A stretch of DNA of 64,000 bases from Epiperipatus broadwayi (GCA_028023455.1 JAQFVV010000049.1:3404536-3468535); one strand, 5' to 3'. Positions 13,246-24,533 are shown, numbered from the stretch's first letter. A program made the numbers and translations. The notes: generated by a model not told the origin, from the letters alone.

Positions 13246-13429
13246 CTGTCCCTTTCTTAGAAATGAACCTTCTAATTTGCACATATTTTTGCTTGTATAT
13301 GAATTTTCATTTCCCCCCATGATCATTCTAATGCTATGACTATAAGGACATAGTAATCTCCTGAAAGCACATTTACTGCCTTTGTATTATTGCTATTCAA
13401 TTATAGCTTTTCCTTTTTATTCTGTTTCA

Positions 13430-15240
13430 GTGCATATAAAATACATTATTATTTATCAGAATATAATAAATTTGAGCTCATTTAATAGATATTTTTGTTT
13501 AGAAATTAACTAAATTTTAAAAAATCATATTTGATTTTAGGCATTATTTTACAAATTATATTTTAATCAAAAGAAAGCACTGTTTCATCATCAAATTTCA
13601 GGTGGAGCAGATTTAATTTGCAAATGAACAAAATCTTCTTTATTTGTCATTTGTTTTTAAAATCTCAATGATTAATTATTAATATCTAGTGAATCTAACA
13701 ACTTATGGTTTAAAATTTTTTAGTAATTTTTATGATATTGCTATATTTTCTAACTGATGACATTTTCTAGAAAAATTGTATTTCCCGCACTCACAATTTC
13801 CATAGTAACCATTACTCAAAAAATATATACTCTCAAAAAAATATATAATCTTTTATATTAAAAAATAAACATTTTTGTAAAAAATAAATATGTAATAATA
13901 TATATTTTTAATTTCTAATAACTATCACACAATTACTATGCAAATGTAATCAACTTTTCAAAAAATTAAGTTTGTAGTCATTCAAAATATTTTTTCAAAG
14001 TAATATTGCAAAGTAATCACAAAGTTTGAGATTGACAAAAATACAATGAGTGCTCACCATTGTGGAGTTTACATACATTGGAATTCCTGCTTTTTTGATT
14101 TCTCTGACATCTGTAGAATTTTTTTGAAATTAAAATATTATAAAAAAAAATATATGAATTTTAAAGTTTGAAAAAAAAATCTTCACAAAATTTCGTAGAA
14201 GAGAGTAAAAAATGCAAAATCAATTTCTTGACTTCTGATCAGTCTGAAAAACAAATAGGTTAAAATACTTTTTTTTTAAAGTTTTTTTTATCTCTATTAG
14301 CTCCTGACATCTAAAAATTATAGTTAAACATCCTATAATCTGATAGTTTTTTTTTTTTGTTTTCACTTTTTTTTAGTATTAAATCATTATTACATAACAG
14401 AATATAATAAAATTGACTTGATTTGATAGATATTTTTGTTTAGATATTAAATAAATTTAAAAAAAAAACATATTTGATATTTCCAATTATTTTAAAAATT
14501 AGATTTTAATAAAACAAAGTACCATTTTGTCTTTCAATTATTTGGGAGGAACAGATTGACTTTCCAAAATGAATGAAATCTTTGTTTGACATTTGTATTT
14601 AAAAAATGAACAAATAATTATCAACATCTAATACATCTATCAATTTATGTTTCAAAAGTTTAATTTTTTTAGTATTTTTTATAATATTATATTTTTTAAC
14701 AGACTGTTTGTGATGATGTTTTCTAAATAGATTATATTTGCCACCATTGCAATTTCCATGTTAACATTGCTCAAAAAAATATAACTTTTTATATTTTAAA
14801 AAAAGTCCTTTAGAACATAAATATGTAATAATATATATTTGATTTTTAATAATTATCACTCAATTATTGTATAAAAATAATTATAAACTTTCCAAAAAAA
14901 TCAAATTTTAGTTATTTGTAATATTATGATGAATTGTTATATTGTATTTTATAAGTTATATTAAGAGAAGTATTATGATTTATTATTTATATTGATTTAA
15001 TATTTTCACAATGTAATATCACAAAATTGGAGATCTCCAAGAAGACAATGAATACCCATCAATGTGGAATTTTTCAAGCTTTGAATATTTGACATTTTCA
15101 ATAACCTAAATTTTTTAGACTTTTTGGGAATTAAAATATTTTTGAAAAATATACATGAATTTTTACAGTTGAGAGAAAAAAAGTTAGCAAAATCTCTCAA
15201 TAGAGGGCTGAATGCAAATTGAATTTCTTAATTTTTCATA
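13430..15240. repeat. Two diverged tandem copies, about 900-bp unit
   Basis: Unit 1 (about 13430-14360) and unit 2 (about 14361-15240) align through several shared blocks: 'cagaatataataaa.ttga', 'atagatatttttgttta', 'gga(a/g)cagatt', 'caaatgaa..aaatctt', an 'atatgtaataatatata' block, 'aatttccat' and a final 'caatgtggaat/cattgtggagt' block. Single copies of the first blocks occur elsewhere in the window, suggesting an old interspersed repeat that was later duplicated. No coding potential was seen in either unit. Confidence 0.7.
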
Positions 15241-16645
15241 CAAAACAGACTTGTGAGAAAGAACTGCTAAGTTAAAGCAAATAATTCACAGTGACTCATT
15301 TTTTAAATCAAATTTCTACAAGAAGAAATTAAAACATATTTTGGGCATTAAATACAGGCAACCTCATTGCCACACCATGCTCAGTGATAGGAATATTGGC
15401 ACATATAAGCTTCCTTGATAGATGTAACTTTTATTTCCCTGGCTTATAGTTTTATTTACTAAAAATTGTTGCAAAATACTCATTAGTTCTTTTATCATAC
15501 TTTTTCCAGTTGTAAATGCTTTAGAATAGCATTTTCGAATTAACAAATATTAATTCCAATGTAGATTTCAGGCACTTAATGTTTTTTACTACTTCTTAGG
15601 CACTAAACAATGTCCAGCTCCAAAGATCAAGGAAAAAAGAGTTTTAATGAAATTCACACTTATCTTTGATCTGAGTTATTTCTCAAACCTTAACTTACAT
15701 TTAATTTAAAAGTTCTACTTATTAACACTTTTATCTTGAAGTAAAAGCTACACCAGATCTAAACTAATTACGACTTATTTTCATATTCTATTATCGCAAA
15801 AAAAAAAAAAAAAACCCCAACAAACAACAACAATGCAAAATTGCAATCTTAAAATTTTAATCTTTTTTTAAATACTGTATATATTTTTTAAAATAAATTA
15901 AAATGTGTATGCTTTAAATCTTAACTTTTTTAAAACTTTTAATATCAAACTTTTTTAAAACTTTTAATATCAATTTTATTTAAAAAATATCTTCTTTATT
16001 TATGTTGTTTTTGAAGTAATGTAGCATTTAAAAACACTTACCACCATAAATAGTTTTACGTATAATTTCTGGATGTTAACTGAGGTCACATCAGTAGAAT
16101 TAAAATCACACATAATTATTGCACTCTGCTTTATAAATGAAAATGAATTGTCTCTTATTGATGTAGTTGAGATGAAACCCAAAACACGAATTATCTAGTT
16201 AATGACTGTCAATTCCAGATATAGTAGCATACATGAAGAATTTAATAAATCCACTATTGAATCTATTAGAGGACAAATAAAGCCACTACTGAATCAAATT
16301 TCTTATTGGAATATTTAGATTCCATTTTGATATGTGTTAATAATTAAACAATTAAAAATAAGCCATACGCTAAATAAAATAAATAATCACGATATTACAT
16401 GACATTTCAAAAGAGAAAATAATAGTAAACAAAATGAAATGAGAAGCTTTTGTACATTAGAATACCAAGATCCATTGTGCATTCAATGGAACTAACAATG
16501 ATAATATGAAAATCAACATTATTTATGGCTTCACTTCATTTTTTAAAAATAATAATTAATGTGTTCATGTTTATATGCATATTTTAGAGAGAGTAGGAGT
16601 TCTTGTTAAGAATGTTATCTGGAATATAGGAATACATGCATACAT
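15241..16645. other. AT-rich non-coding DNA, nothing recognised
   Basis: No gene or strong repeat. A 60-codon frame on the minus strand (16182-16000) shows no recognisable motif and is treated as chance. Confidence 0.4.
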
Positions 16646-16649
16646 ATGA

Positions 16650-16930
16650 GCACTTATAAATAGCTAAGTATACAGATAGTTAGATAAGAGGATTATAATA
16701 TAGATAAGTAGATGGATAAATACATTGATAAACAGTTAGCTAGCTAGATATATTGATAATAAAAAGACAAGTAGATTGATAAATAACTACAGGTAGATAA
16801 AGATAGATAGATGGTTGAATATATATATATATATTGATAAATTATTAATTAGTTAGTTAGATATATAAATAGATAGAAGGATGAATAGATAGGTAATTAA
16901 ACATATTGATAAGTAGATAGCTATGTAGAG
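16650..16930. repeat. Degenerate GATA/TAGA-rich tract
   Basis: Many 'gataga', 'gatagat' and 'tagata' units with frequent substitutions, including a short TA run near 16818. A decayed tetranucleotide microsatellite. Confidence 0.85.
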
Positions 16931-16980
16931 GAAAGGGGAGGAAAGGATGAAAGAAAATCTTTAAGTATTTAAAAAAAATT

Positions 16981-17330
16981 GATTTGAGGTAAAGATTTGG
17001 AAGTCTATCATTTGGATAGATAAATATTAGTGTATTGGTCTAAATCTATATTTTAATTACGAAAATGTTTTTTGCAACGCAAGCATGCACGCCCAGATAA
17101 CGATATGTAGAGAAAAAAAAAAGTGCGTGAGAAAGAGAGAGAGAGAGAGAGAAAGAGAATAACGCTTGAAATATTAAAGTGAATAAAAAAATGATTTCAA
17201 AGTTTGAGATGCAGATTTGGAAAAAAAAATGAAAACATTATTTGGATAGATGAACATATAAACACTGGTGTATTGTTTTAAATTCATCTTTTTAATTATG
17301 AAAATATTTTCAGCAACGCACTCTTGCACA
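16981..17330. repeat. Tandem duplication around a (GA)n tract
   Basis: Two diverged copies (about 16981-17092 and 17197-17330) share 'agatttgga', 'catttggataga', 'gtgtattg', 'ttttaatta(c/t)gaaaat' and 'gcaacgca'. Between them is a GA microsatellite (17129-17158). The offset is about 215 bp. Confidence 0.75.
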
Positions 17331-17391
17331 AATACACAATATACATCACATATATTTCAAAAATTGATCTAAAACGGTAGGTGGACATGAG

Positions 17392-17399
17392 TATAAAAG
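17392..17399 (+). promoter_or_regulatory. TATA box candidate
   Basis: A TATAAAAG octamer within 'gagtataaaagattc', a good match to the RNA polymerase II TATA consensus. In AT-rich DNA this can arise by chance. The first downstream ATG (17445), about 50 bp away, opens the longest AUG-initiated frame nearby. Confidence 0.3.
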
Positions 17400-17444
17400 A
17401 TTCTTGGACTGATCATCTTGTCATTTCTGGTGATTGAGCATCAT

Positions 17445-17696
17445 ATGATCTTTTTACTATTTAAGTATTTGATTTTTATTTTATCGTATTCTTTTATTAA
17501 AATTTATTTTAATTTTTTATTTTTTACTTACTCCATCTCATTATCACTTTTTAAATATTTAAATGCATTTGTTCTTATATTGTTTACATTTGAACAATTT
17601 TTAAAATGTATTAATAATTTTTCTATTAATACAAGTTATTGTATTACAAATAACGAAATCACTGATGGAGAAAATTATCAGATATTTAATTTCTAA
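17445..17696 (+). CDS. Uncertain 83-codon hydrophobic ORF
   Basis: The frame opens at the ATG at 17445 and encodes a very hydrophobic N-terminal half (Phe/Leu/Ile/Tyr-rich, enough for two to three membrane segments). It ends in a polar tail with two Cys and the ending GENYQIFNF. It sits 45-50 bp downstream of a TATA-like octamer. Composition follows the T-rich local DNA, so chance is the leading explanation. No family is recognised. The frame is open a little upstream (17418) but without an ATG. Confidence 0.15.
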   Translation: MIFLLFKYLIFILSYSFIKIYFNFLFFTYSISLSLFKYLNAFVLILFTFEQFLKCINNFSINTSYCITNNEITDGENYQIFNF

Positions 17697-18076
17697 ATTT
17701 TCTATCTAATAATATTGCTATTTTAATTAAAAATCTGTGCACAATCAAATTCTAATAAAGATTGAAAACTATAAGCAGGAATAATTAGCTTAAAATAGTT
17801 AAATGATTATTTACATTAGAGGTCAGGTGATATTTAAGCATTTAAAATTAAATAGAAAACAATAGTATAGTACCAATTATAAATAGGTATTTTCTTATGT
17901 TCTGATCTGATTGTATTTCTATCTTTCTAAAAAATCCAATAATGAATTACTTTCTGTAGTGTACTTTTCACTACACCACTCTCATCCAAGATAGAGATTG
18001 GTTTCTATCCACTTTTAATACCCTGTGGAGGGATGAAATCGTAAACATATGGCCAAAGACATCTGGAAAAAATCTC

Positions 18077-18132
18077 TGATCTCAAGATATACATTTCATG
18101 TTGAACCAGCACTCATCAGTTGGCCCAAACCA
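18077..18132 (-). ncRNA. Hammerhead ribozyme motif (copy A)
   Basis: On the minus strand, from 18132 to 18077: stem I outer strand UGGUUU, bulge GGGC, inner CAA; core CUGAUGA; stem II GUGCUG/CAACAU closing a 3-nt loop with one C-A mismatch; core GAA; tiny stem III AUG-UA-UAU; cleavage-site C; then stem I return UUG and AGAUCA. All conserved core bases are present. The minimal stem III is typical of type I hammerheads reported from Penelope-like elements. No reverse transcriptase is adjacent. A TA array follows at 18165-18186. Compare the better-paired copy at 41639-41695. Confidence 0.7.
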
Positions 18133-18219
18133 TAACCTCGTACACATATTTTATCATAGTTCAGTATATATATATATATATATATAGCAAATTACTACAG
18201 TTCATTTGATGTGTCAAAT

Positions 18220-18700
18220 GTGCTGCCTTCACAACTTTGACACAAATCATTTAATAAAAGTATATTACTAATTTTTATTAGTCATTCATTAGACTAGAGA
18301 TTATCTAATCACAAATAGTATCCTTTCTTTTTCATATAGATCAACTAAAAAATACTAATATACCAAATATTAGTTAGTTCTATCTTAATCTACAATTAAT
18401 TTTGTAAACAGTAGACACTAGTTTGACAGTATCAACAAACTTTTAAAGGTATAATTTTTTAATCAAGAGTTAATTTTGTAAATAGTAAATACTAGTTTCA
18501 CAATAAGAAAAAAAGGTTTACATAATAGTTGTTAATCAAAACTAACATTATCATAATCTAATCTACAAATGTCAAATGACTTATATTTGCATATTTGACA
18601 ACTTATTCTTTAAATAAATATATTATTAATTATTAGTAATCATTTATTAGGCTAGAGATTATTTATATTCTTTTTAGATAGTTATATACTTTAGTCTTAG
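18220..18700. repeat. Diverged tandem repeat, about 360-bp offset
   Basis: The block 'catttaataaaagtatatta...gactagagattat' (from about 18248) recurs as 'taaataaatatatta...ggctagagattat' (from about 18612). A 'taattttgtaaa(c/t)agta' block is itself repeated near 18396 and 18472. Non-coding and old. Confidence 0.65.
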
Positions 18701-18980
18701 TTAAAGATTAATATATATATATATTTTGATATTCTTATTAAATGCAAATACGTGATATCAAAAATCAAACTCCATTCCATTTTTATTACTGGTGTAATAC
18801 CATAGATATACTTAAAACTTCCATTTCAATACATGTATTTCAAACACACAATAGTCAGTTTTTCAAATGTCCATTTAAAGAAAATTTTGAGTATATTTAA
18901 TACTGTTGATAAATTATAAGCATGTGATAAATGAAAAATGATTTTTGGGAAATTTGAAATGGCATCATATATATATATAT

Positions 18981-21602
18981 TGTAATGGTAAGAAAAGTAG
19001 AGCTGCTTTAACCTAACCTAGAGCTGCAGATAGAGGGGATTCGAACCTCACCTACTCCTCTAGATTGCTACTAAGCGACTTACTCCCCAAACCTCACTAG
19101 AATTTAATCTTAATGTATGCCCGGTGGTCAGGGAGAGAAGAGACCACGAAAAGGAATTTTTACATATATAATGATCAGATGTACATACATATGTCACAAA
19201 AGAAAAACAATACTAAGTGGTTTTATTTATAGTGAATGAAAGATAACAGAAATTTTTATTATGTCATTAAAATAATTCACACAATGCTTTATTAATAGTG
19301 TCGCAGGCTATTTTCACTGCAACCGGATAGACATATATGAAAGATCCATTGATCGTAATGATAAGAACAGACAAAATTTTACGTTATAATTTCTTCTTTA
19401 AAATATTCCAGACAATGGAAGTGTTACATAAAAGAAATCAAGAGAGAGAGATGATTCATTAACTCTATGGATGGGGACATGGAATTAAATAAGTGGTCAA
19501 ACTCAACTAAACACTCTGGACCGGTTTGAATCATAGCCCTGCTGATGATTAAAGAAAATGAGAAAGTAACCCCCAGCAGGAATTTCCAGCTATAATTGCA
19601 ACATTTCGATGAAATTTTGAGAAAGATTTCTTAATAAATATAAATATATAAGACCATGCACAAAGGCGATAGCATATAGTGGGCTGTGAGGCTCAAGACA
19701 TAACAGTTACCAAGAGGTTAACACAAGACCGGATAGCTCTCCGTCTCTAAGCTAGGTTAGAGAGAAAAATGGAACCCATTTGCTAAACGTGTGACCCAGA
19801 TTCAGGATCAGAGTTTTATTGCTTATGTCCAGTTACACACATTGAAGGGACTGAGATTGACATGAGATCCAGAACATTTTATTTATTTTAAGTAGATCCA
19901 AATGTAGGTATGTTAACCTAAGCGAACTTGGCAAAAGGAAGCACTGTAATTTATGTTGAGTGGCCCAGTAGATCACCCAAGGCACGATACTATATAAATA
20001 TGGTCAACGACCTTTAAATTTAAAAAGAAACCCTCTGCAAAATATATATATTAAGAAAAGCTCAACTACCACTGAAAAAATCCGCAGAAGAATAGTAACT
20101 TCACCTTTATAAAATTTGAATTACTAATGAAAACACATGGGCAGATATTTTATTGATTTAGTTCAAGTTTAACCAACCCTCCACAGAGCCAATGCAATTT
20201 AATAATTTTTAATACATATACATATTGTCAAAATGTACTCTCTCTTATTACTAAAATATAAATGCGAACGTTTTATTTCACACTCCTTAAAATATAACTT
20301 TAAATTTGTAACCCTTCATTGACTAAAATATAAAGGCATTTGATAAAGATCTTTCTTTCATATATATCAAAAAAATCAAATTAAAATATTGAAAAGTTTT
20401 CTAATAGAATATTTAGCAATTAAATCTTGATTTTAAAAATAGGGTTTTGTACTTTCTATGATTTGCTTCCTTTTCTTTCCAAAACATCTATATAAAATAA
20501 ATAACTTAATTACTGGAGTATAATGGCGGAAAGTTAAACGAAGTAATTTTCAATTAAATTTATAAAAGCTATCACCGCCATTATATATATAATAAACCCC
20601 ACCCATTATGATATAAAAAAAAAAGAAAAGAAAGCAATTGATGAAATACCATTTTACAAGATATGAATACGTAGATTTAAAAAAAAAAACATATATATAT
20701 AAAAAAAAAACATAACTCTAGAGTGTATTTGTAAATTACAAAAAGATTTTTATGTGAATTTATGGTACCGTTACTGGTAACTCAATGGGGTGGGTCAAGA
20801 TGAGTTCATTAGATGTTTACCGCAAGTCTTCTCGGTTCTTCAAATTTGTTTTTCCATGTTTTTGAGGGCAGATTTTTACAGATACAGGGCAGACACTTTA
20901 GTTCTCTGGCTGGCTTACATGATTAGAACTCCGGCCTCAGGAATGGCTCAGGAGAGCGAAGGCAAAGAGGTTACCCCCGCATTTTTGCAGAGCAACACAT
21001 TTCTGGATTTTTATTTATATGCCAAAAGAATAGAGTGCAGCTTGAAGTAAGTACAGCAAGCAAGAGTTCACTATATTGTCTAATTTTTCAGCAAAATTTC
21101 TTCCAACAAAATTCTTAAGATTTTCTCTCTGACCTTCAGCACTGGTTACCCGCAAGCATAAGACCAAGAACAAAAGAAAAGTTCTTTATTTATACCCTTT
21201 TTTCCATTATGTTTTTAATCTGCTAATTAGTAGCGAATCATGCCCGTTGTTTCAAATTTTTCCTGTTATCTATTTTTTTATCTAATTCAGAAAAATGTTT
21301 TATTAATTAATTCCTTTTCTTAATGGATTCTATTTAATTAAGAAAATTTTTATCTTATCGAATTCTACCAAATATATTTTAAAAATAGTTGCAAATATAA
21401 TTTTAACTTTCTATATTTTATTTTATTAAATCTTTTCTCTTTAACACAATTCCTTCTTTAATTTAGGCAACTATTTGAGAAAACGATAAATTTAGTTTGA
21501 AAAAGAAACATACATTCACTGTGGTTGGACTTAGGGTCTTAGTTAGTCCACAGTGAATGGTGAAGCCAGCATATATATTATTTATATATATGCACAGCTT
21601 CA
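18981..21602 (-). repeat. Left LTR (3' LTR in element orientation)
   Basis: Begins TGTAATGG and ends CAGCTTCA on the plus strand. It contains two notable inverted repeats: 'aatggcgg'/'ccgccatt' (about 20522-20582) and 'cattcactgtgg' (21513-21524) with 'ccacagtgaatg' (21548-21559). An 86-codon plus-strand frame (20790-21050) is conserved in both LTRs but runs antisense to the element and shows no known domain. The length, over 2.6 kb, is unusually large relative to the interior. Confidence 0.92.
19037..19079 (-). promoter_or_regulatory. tRNA-like box B (and weak box A) in the LTR
   Basis: On the minus strand, GGTTCGAATCC (19047-19037) is a perfect match to the RNA polymerase III internal box B. 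It is preceded at 19079-19063 by GTCGCTTAGTAGCAATC, resembling box A. The spacing is shorter than in a true tRNA and no cloverleaf closes. In the other LTR the matching site (around 24591-24601) reads GATTCAAACC, differing at the CpG. It may be a fossil tRNA-derived segment captured in the LTR, or coincidence. Confidence 0.35.
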
Positions 21603-22032
21603 TATTCCTAGAACCCATTAAAAAAAAACAAAAAAAAAATGACTAAAGCTACGGTTTTGCAGAGAGAAGCAGAGTGATCCGGAAAGAGCGCTCCTATTAT
21701 ACAGAATATTAGTGTATTTACATGAAATAATACTGATATGTGCAGTTTATAAAAACAAACTGAAAGTTTATAATAATACTGATAAATAGATTATATTAAT
21801 AAAAAAAAACTGAAAGTTTATCATAATACTGATATATAAATTATATATATATATATTAAAAGAGAAGTATATAATAATATTAATTAATATATTATAACAA
21901 TGCCAATATTTACAAAACATACACACAAAAAAAACCTGAAAGCCTATAATATGATTTCATTATCCATATGATGTGTCCTGGTCGTACCTTGGGGATCTTG
22001 TAAAAAAATTACTTTTGAATGGAGCACTCTAT

Positions 22033-23100
22033 TTAAACTATTTTTTTTTCAATGGACCTTCCTCTCTGGGCCTTGTTATTAGCTCTCTGAGCTGTGTCCA
22101 CTTTATTACCATGTCTTCTATCAATTCTTTTGCTAGAAGTCAAGTTGAAATTCCTTATTAATGGTGCTCTGTTCTTTAGCTGTTTCCCTCTTATGTGTTC
22201 TGATGATGAAACTGGCTCATGGTTAGATCCCTTGGTCAGTGATTTTGGTATGGGTAAATGTGGTTTCAAACCTAGAACTGTGCTGCCACTTGATAAAGTA
22301 GTTTGTTTTGCCTGACCTGCCATGGTGCATTTTGGAAATATCTTGTGATCATTAAATTGATGAGTAAAACGCTTGAAGGCAAGGTGAGGTGTGCTCTGTT
22401 CTTCTATCTCTAATTCCATCTGGCCTTTTGTTTCATTTTCTGTTCGTTCAAGATTAGTTGGTTCCTGTATGCAGCTTATATTGGTTGTCTCTTGGGTTTT
22501 ACATTTGTGAAAATCTAACTTGTTGTTGTAAAATGTAAACTTATTTTCCCTATAGTTTATTCCTGAGTCATGTCTTTCTAAGAAGTCCGACCCTAACAGT
22601 ACATCATAAATCAAGCCTGGCATTATCTGAAATATATGATTTACATTTGTTGCTCCTATCTTAATATCCAGTCCCAAACGATGTGTTCCTATGTTGGCTT
22701 TTTCTCCATTTGCTAATATAGCATAAGATTTTCTCAGTGAGATCGGTAGTACATGAGTTCCTACTGTTGCATCCCACCATTCTTTTGACACCAGTGACAC
22801 TTGACTGCCAGTGTCTATTAAAGCTGTAATTGGGACATCTTCTAACAGTGCTTTAATTGTAGGGCACTCTGAGAGTGGTGGTCTGTGATCATCTTCCAGT
22901 TTGCACATAACTGCTGATGCCACTCTTTCATTTCCCTCAATAATTTCTTCTGTTTCATCCTGGAGTTCTATCTGGGGTATATAAATTATAGGACTCATAT
23001 TTTTTCTGGAATTGCTGTATGTTTTGATCATCATCATAGCAGTTCCTGACAGCCGCCATCTGTATTTTGGGTGTGTCAATTCTTTTTCCTTTGTCTGCAT
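22033..23100 (-). CDS. Retrotransposon aspartic protease ORF
   Basis: Minus-strand frame of 355 codons; the listed start is the first Met, but in the element it probably continues from Gag. A retropepsin core is clear: ITALIDTGSQVSLVS with the catalytic Asp-Thr-Gly at residues 96-98, and YDVLLGSDFLERH (168-173 core) corresponding to the second conserved 'I.G.D' segment. It cleaves the Gag polyprotein in related elements. The C-terminal 150 residues are polar and Lys/Arg/Asn-rich with no motif. The usual continuation into reverse transcriptase is absent and the frame stops at 22033. Relative to Gag the frame is +1 (one base forward), with an overlap region around 22955-23100. Confidence 0.85.
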   Translation of the reverse strand: MQTKEKELTHPKYRWRLSGTAMMMIKTYSNSRKNMSPIIYIPQIELQDETEEIIEGNERVASAVMCKLEDDHRPPLSECPTIKALLEDVPITALIDTGSQVSLVSKEWWDATVGTHVLPISLRKSYAILANGEKANIGTHRLGLDIKIGATNVNHIFQIMPGLIYDVLLGSDFLERHDSGINYRENKFTFYNNKLDFHKCKTQETTNISCIQEPTNLERTENETKGQMELEIEEQSTPHLAFKRFTHQFNDHKIFPKCTMAGQAKQTTLSSGSTVLGLKPHLPIPKSLTKGSNHEPVSSSEHIRGKQLKNRAPLIRNFNLTSSKRIDRRHGNKVDTAQRANNKAQRGRSIEKKIV

Positions 23101-23149
23101 GCTCTTTATTTAGGTTGCCAAAATCTATAGCAGTTAGTAAGTCTACCAT
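22955..23149 (-). pseudogene. Gag C-terminal continuation beyond a TGA
   Basis: This frame is in phase with the Gag frame and separated from it only by the TGA at 23173-23171 plus a few codons. It encodes a polar segment (DKGKRIDTPKIQMAAV and so on) and ends at 22955. A one-base TGG-to-TGA change would explain the break. No CCHC zinc knuckle is visible. It overlaps the start of the protease frame, so translation would need a +1 shift here, or a base has been lost or gained. Confidence 0.6.
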
Positions 23150-23170
23150 CTCATCAATTCCACAGTTGTG

Positions 23171-23854
23171 TCAACCCAGCATCAATTGTTGTATGTGGAG
23201 AGGCATATTGTACCTTATTGAGCGAATAATCTGCCCCTCTGATAAGTGGAAAGCAGTCAATGATTGTAACAAAGACACTTGCTGCAAGAAAAACTGGGTG
23301 TGAGTTTCTCTTTTTGAAGTGCAATACTTTTCTTGAGATATACGGTGCATTATTCCATCTTGCCTCTCTTCACTCCAAAAACTTTTAAGTAAGACAATGT
23401 GGTAATCTGCAAATGTTACTGGTTTGTTACTTATACTGTCCCACCAATTCTGGGCAGATCCATGTAAATGATTAACTGCAACTGATAACTTTTCAGCTTC
23501 TCTGAGTTCCTGGAACATGAACAGCTCTTGTAAACTTTGCAAGTGTGCCATGGGGTTTTCTCCTATGTCACCCCGAAAAGTTTTGATGTGGATAAATCTT
23601 GCCACCATTGGGTTGTCTGTTCTTTCCATGACCTTTATGCTTTCTTTATTTTCACATTGGAGATTCTCATTTCTTGGCTGATTCTCTTGTGTTGTTTTTG
23701 CTTCATTGTTTCTCTCTTCTTTCATCCTGTTGATTTCTGCTCTATATTGTCTACATTCTTCTTTGCATTCTTCTACTTTTTGTAACATAGTTTCCATCAA
23801 TTTCCATACCCATTGTGGTTCCGGTGAATCTATGTCTCCTTCTGGACTATACAT
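23171..23854 (-). CDS. Gag-like protein of the LTR element
   Basis: Minus-strand frame of 227 codons with an upstream in-frame stop, so the ATG at 23854 is a natural start. Residues 20-50 are highly charged and heptad-like (a coiled coil, Lys/Glu/Arg-rich). Residues 85-225 match the retrotransposon Gag capsid pattern: ARFIHIKTFRGDIGENP, then LHGSAQNWWDS at about 130-140 (the 'l.g.A..W' signature), then FADYHIVLLKSF. It would assemble the particle. It ends at a TGA that looks like a point mutation, since the frame stays open beyond it. Confidence 0.8.
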   Translation of the reverse strand: MYSPEGDIDSPEPQWVWKLMETMLQKVEECKEECRQYRAEINRMKEERNNEAKTTQENQPRNENLQCENKESIKVMERTDNPMVARFIHIKTFRGDIGENPMAHLQSLQELFMFQELREAEKLSVAVNHLHGSAQNWWDSISNKPVTFADYHIVLLKSFWSEERQDGIMHRISQEKYCTSKRETHTQFFLQQVSLLQSLTAFHLSEGQIIRSIRYNMPLHIQQLMLG

Positions 23855-24497
23855 ATTTTCTAGAGAAATACGAATAGCTAAAAAAAATATATAAGAAAAA
23901 AAAATTTGGTTTGCTGTTGTTTTTAGTCTTTATACCAATACTATTCTTAAAATTTGTCTTATTTTTCTACTTTTACTTTTCAAAAATTTGCTTCACTCTC
24001 CCAACCATTCCTGCAACTGTCATCCTTTTTTAACCTGCCAGCTTTCTATCTATCTCTTATTCTATCCATAGTTCCTGCCCTATCCGTGTTTATTTACTTA
24101 TTTACTACCCTGTTCTGTGTGTTATATATGTGACTATAACTATGTATATTTGATATACACTTCAATAAAATATGATTACTACCGCAGGGGGGGGGGTAAA
24201 AAATTCTACTTGAGCCCATCTTTTCTCTGCTCCTTGTTTGATCACTCTGTCTCCCTTCCTAGCAAAAGAAAGAAAAAATCCATTAATATCTGATTTGGTT
24301 TTAATTTTCAACCGAACTGATTGATTTCACATCTTGTAAACTGTACAACTGATAGCAAACATAGAAAGTGCAAAAGAAAAATATATAAACTTCTGTCATT
24401 CACTATATTTATTTAAAAAAAAAAACACACAAAAATTTTTTTTTCTGATCATGAAATTCCTATTATTATATCTCAGGGTCTATCTCTAAACAGTAAG

Positions 24498-24515
24498 GCC
24501 ACACTTGGGATGCCA
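24498..24515 (-). other. Possible primer-binding site
   Basis: On the minus strand, 18 nt inside the 5' LTR edge, TGGCATCCCAAGTGTGGC begins with the TGG that pairs with a tRNA CCA end. Its general shape resembles the 'TGG(T/C)...CCC..GTG' sites of Gypsy elements primed by tRNA-Trp, but the match is imperfect. The tRNA is not assigned. Confidence 0.45.
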
Positions 24516-24533
24516 GATTATACAAAAAAAAAC

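Noticed and set aside
22094-22315. Plus-strand frames inside the LTR element interior
   Set aside because: Antisense to the protease and Gag frames, which carry real domain motifs.
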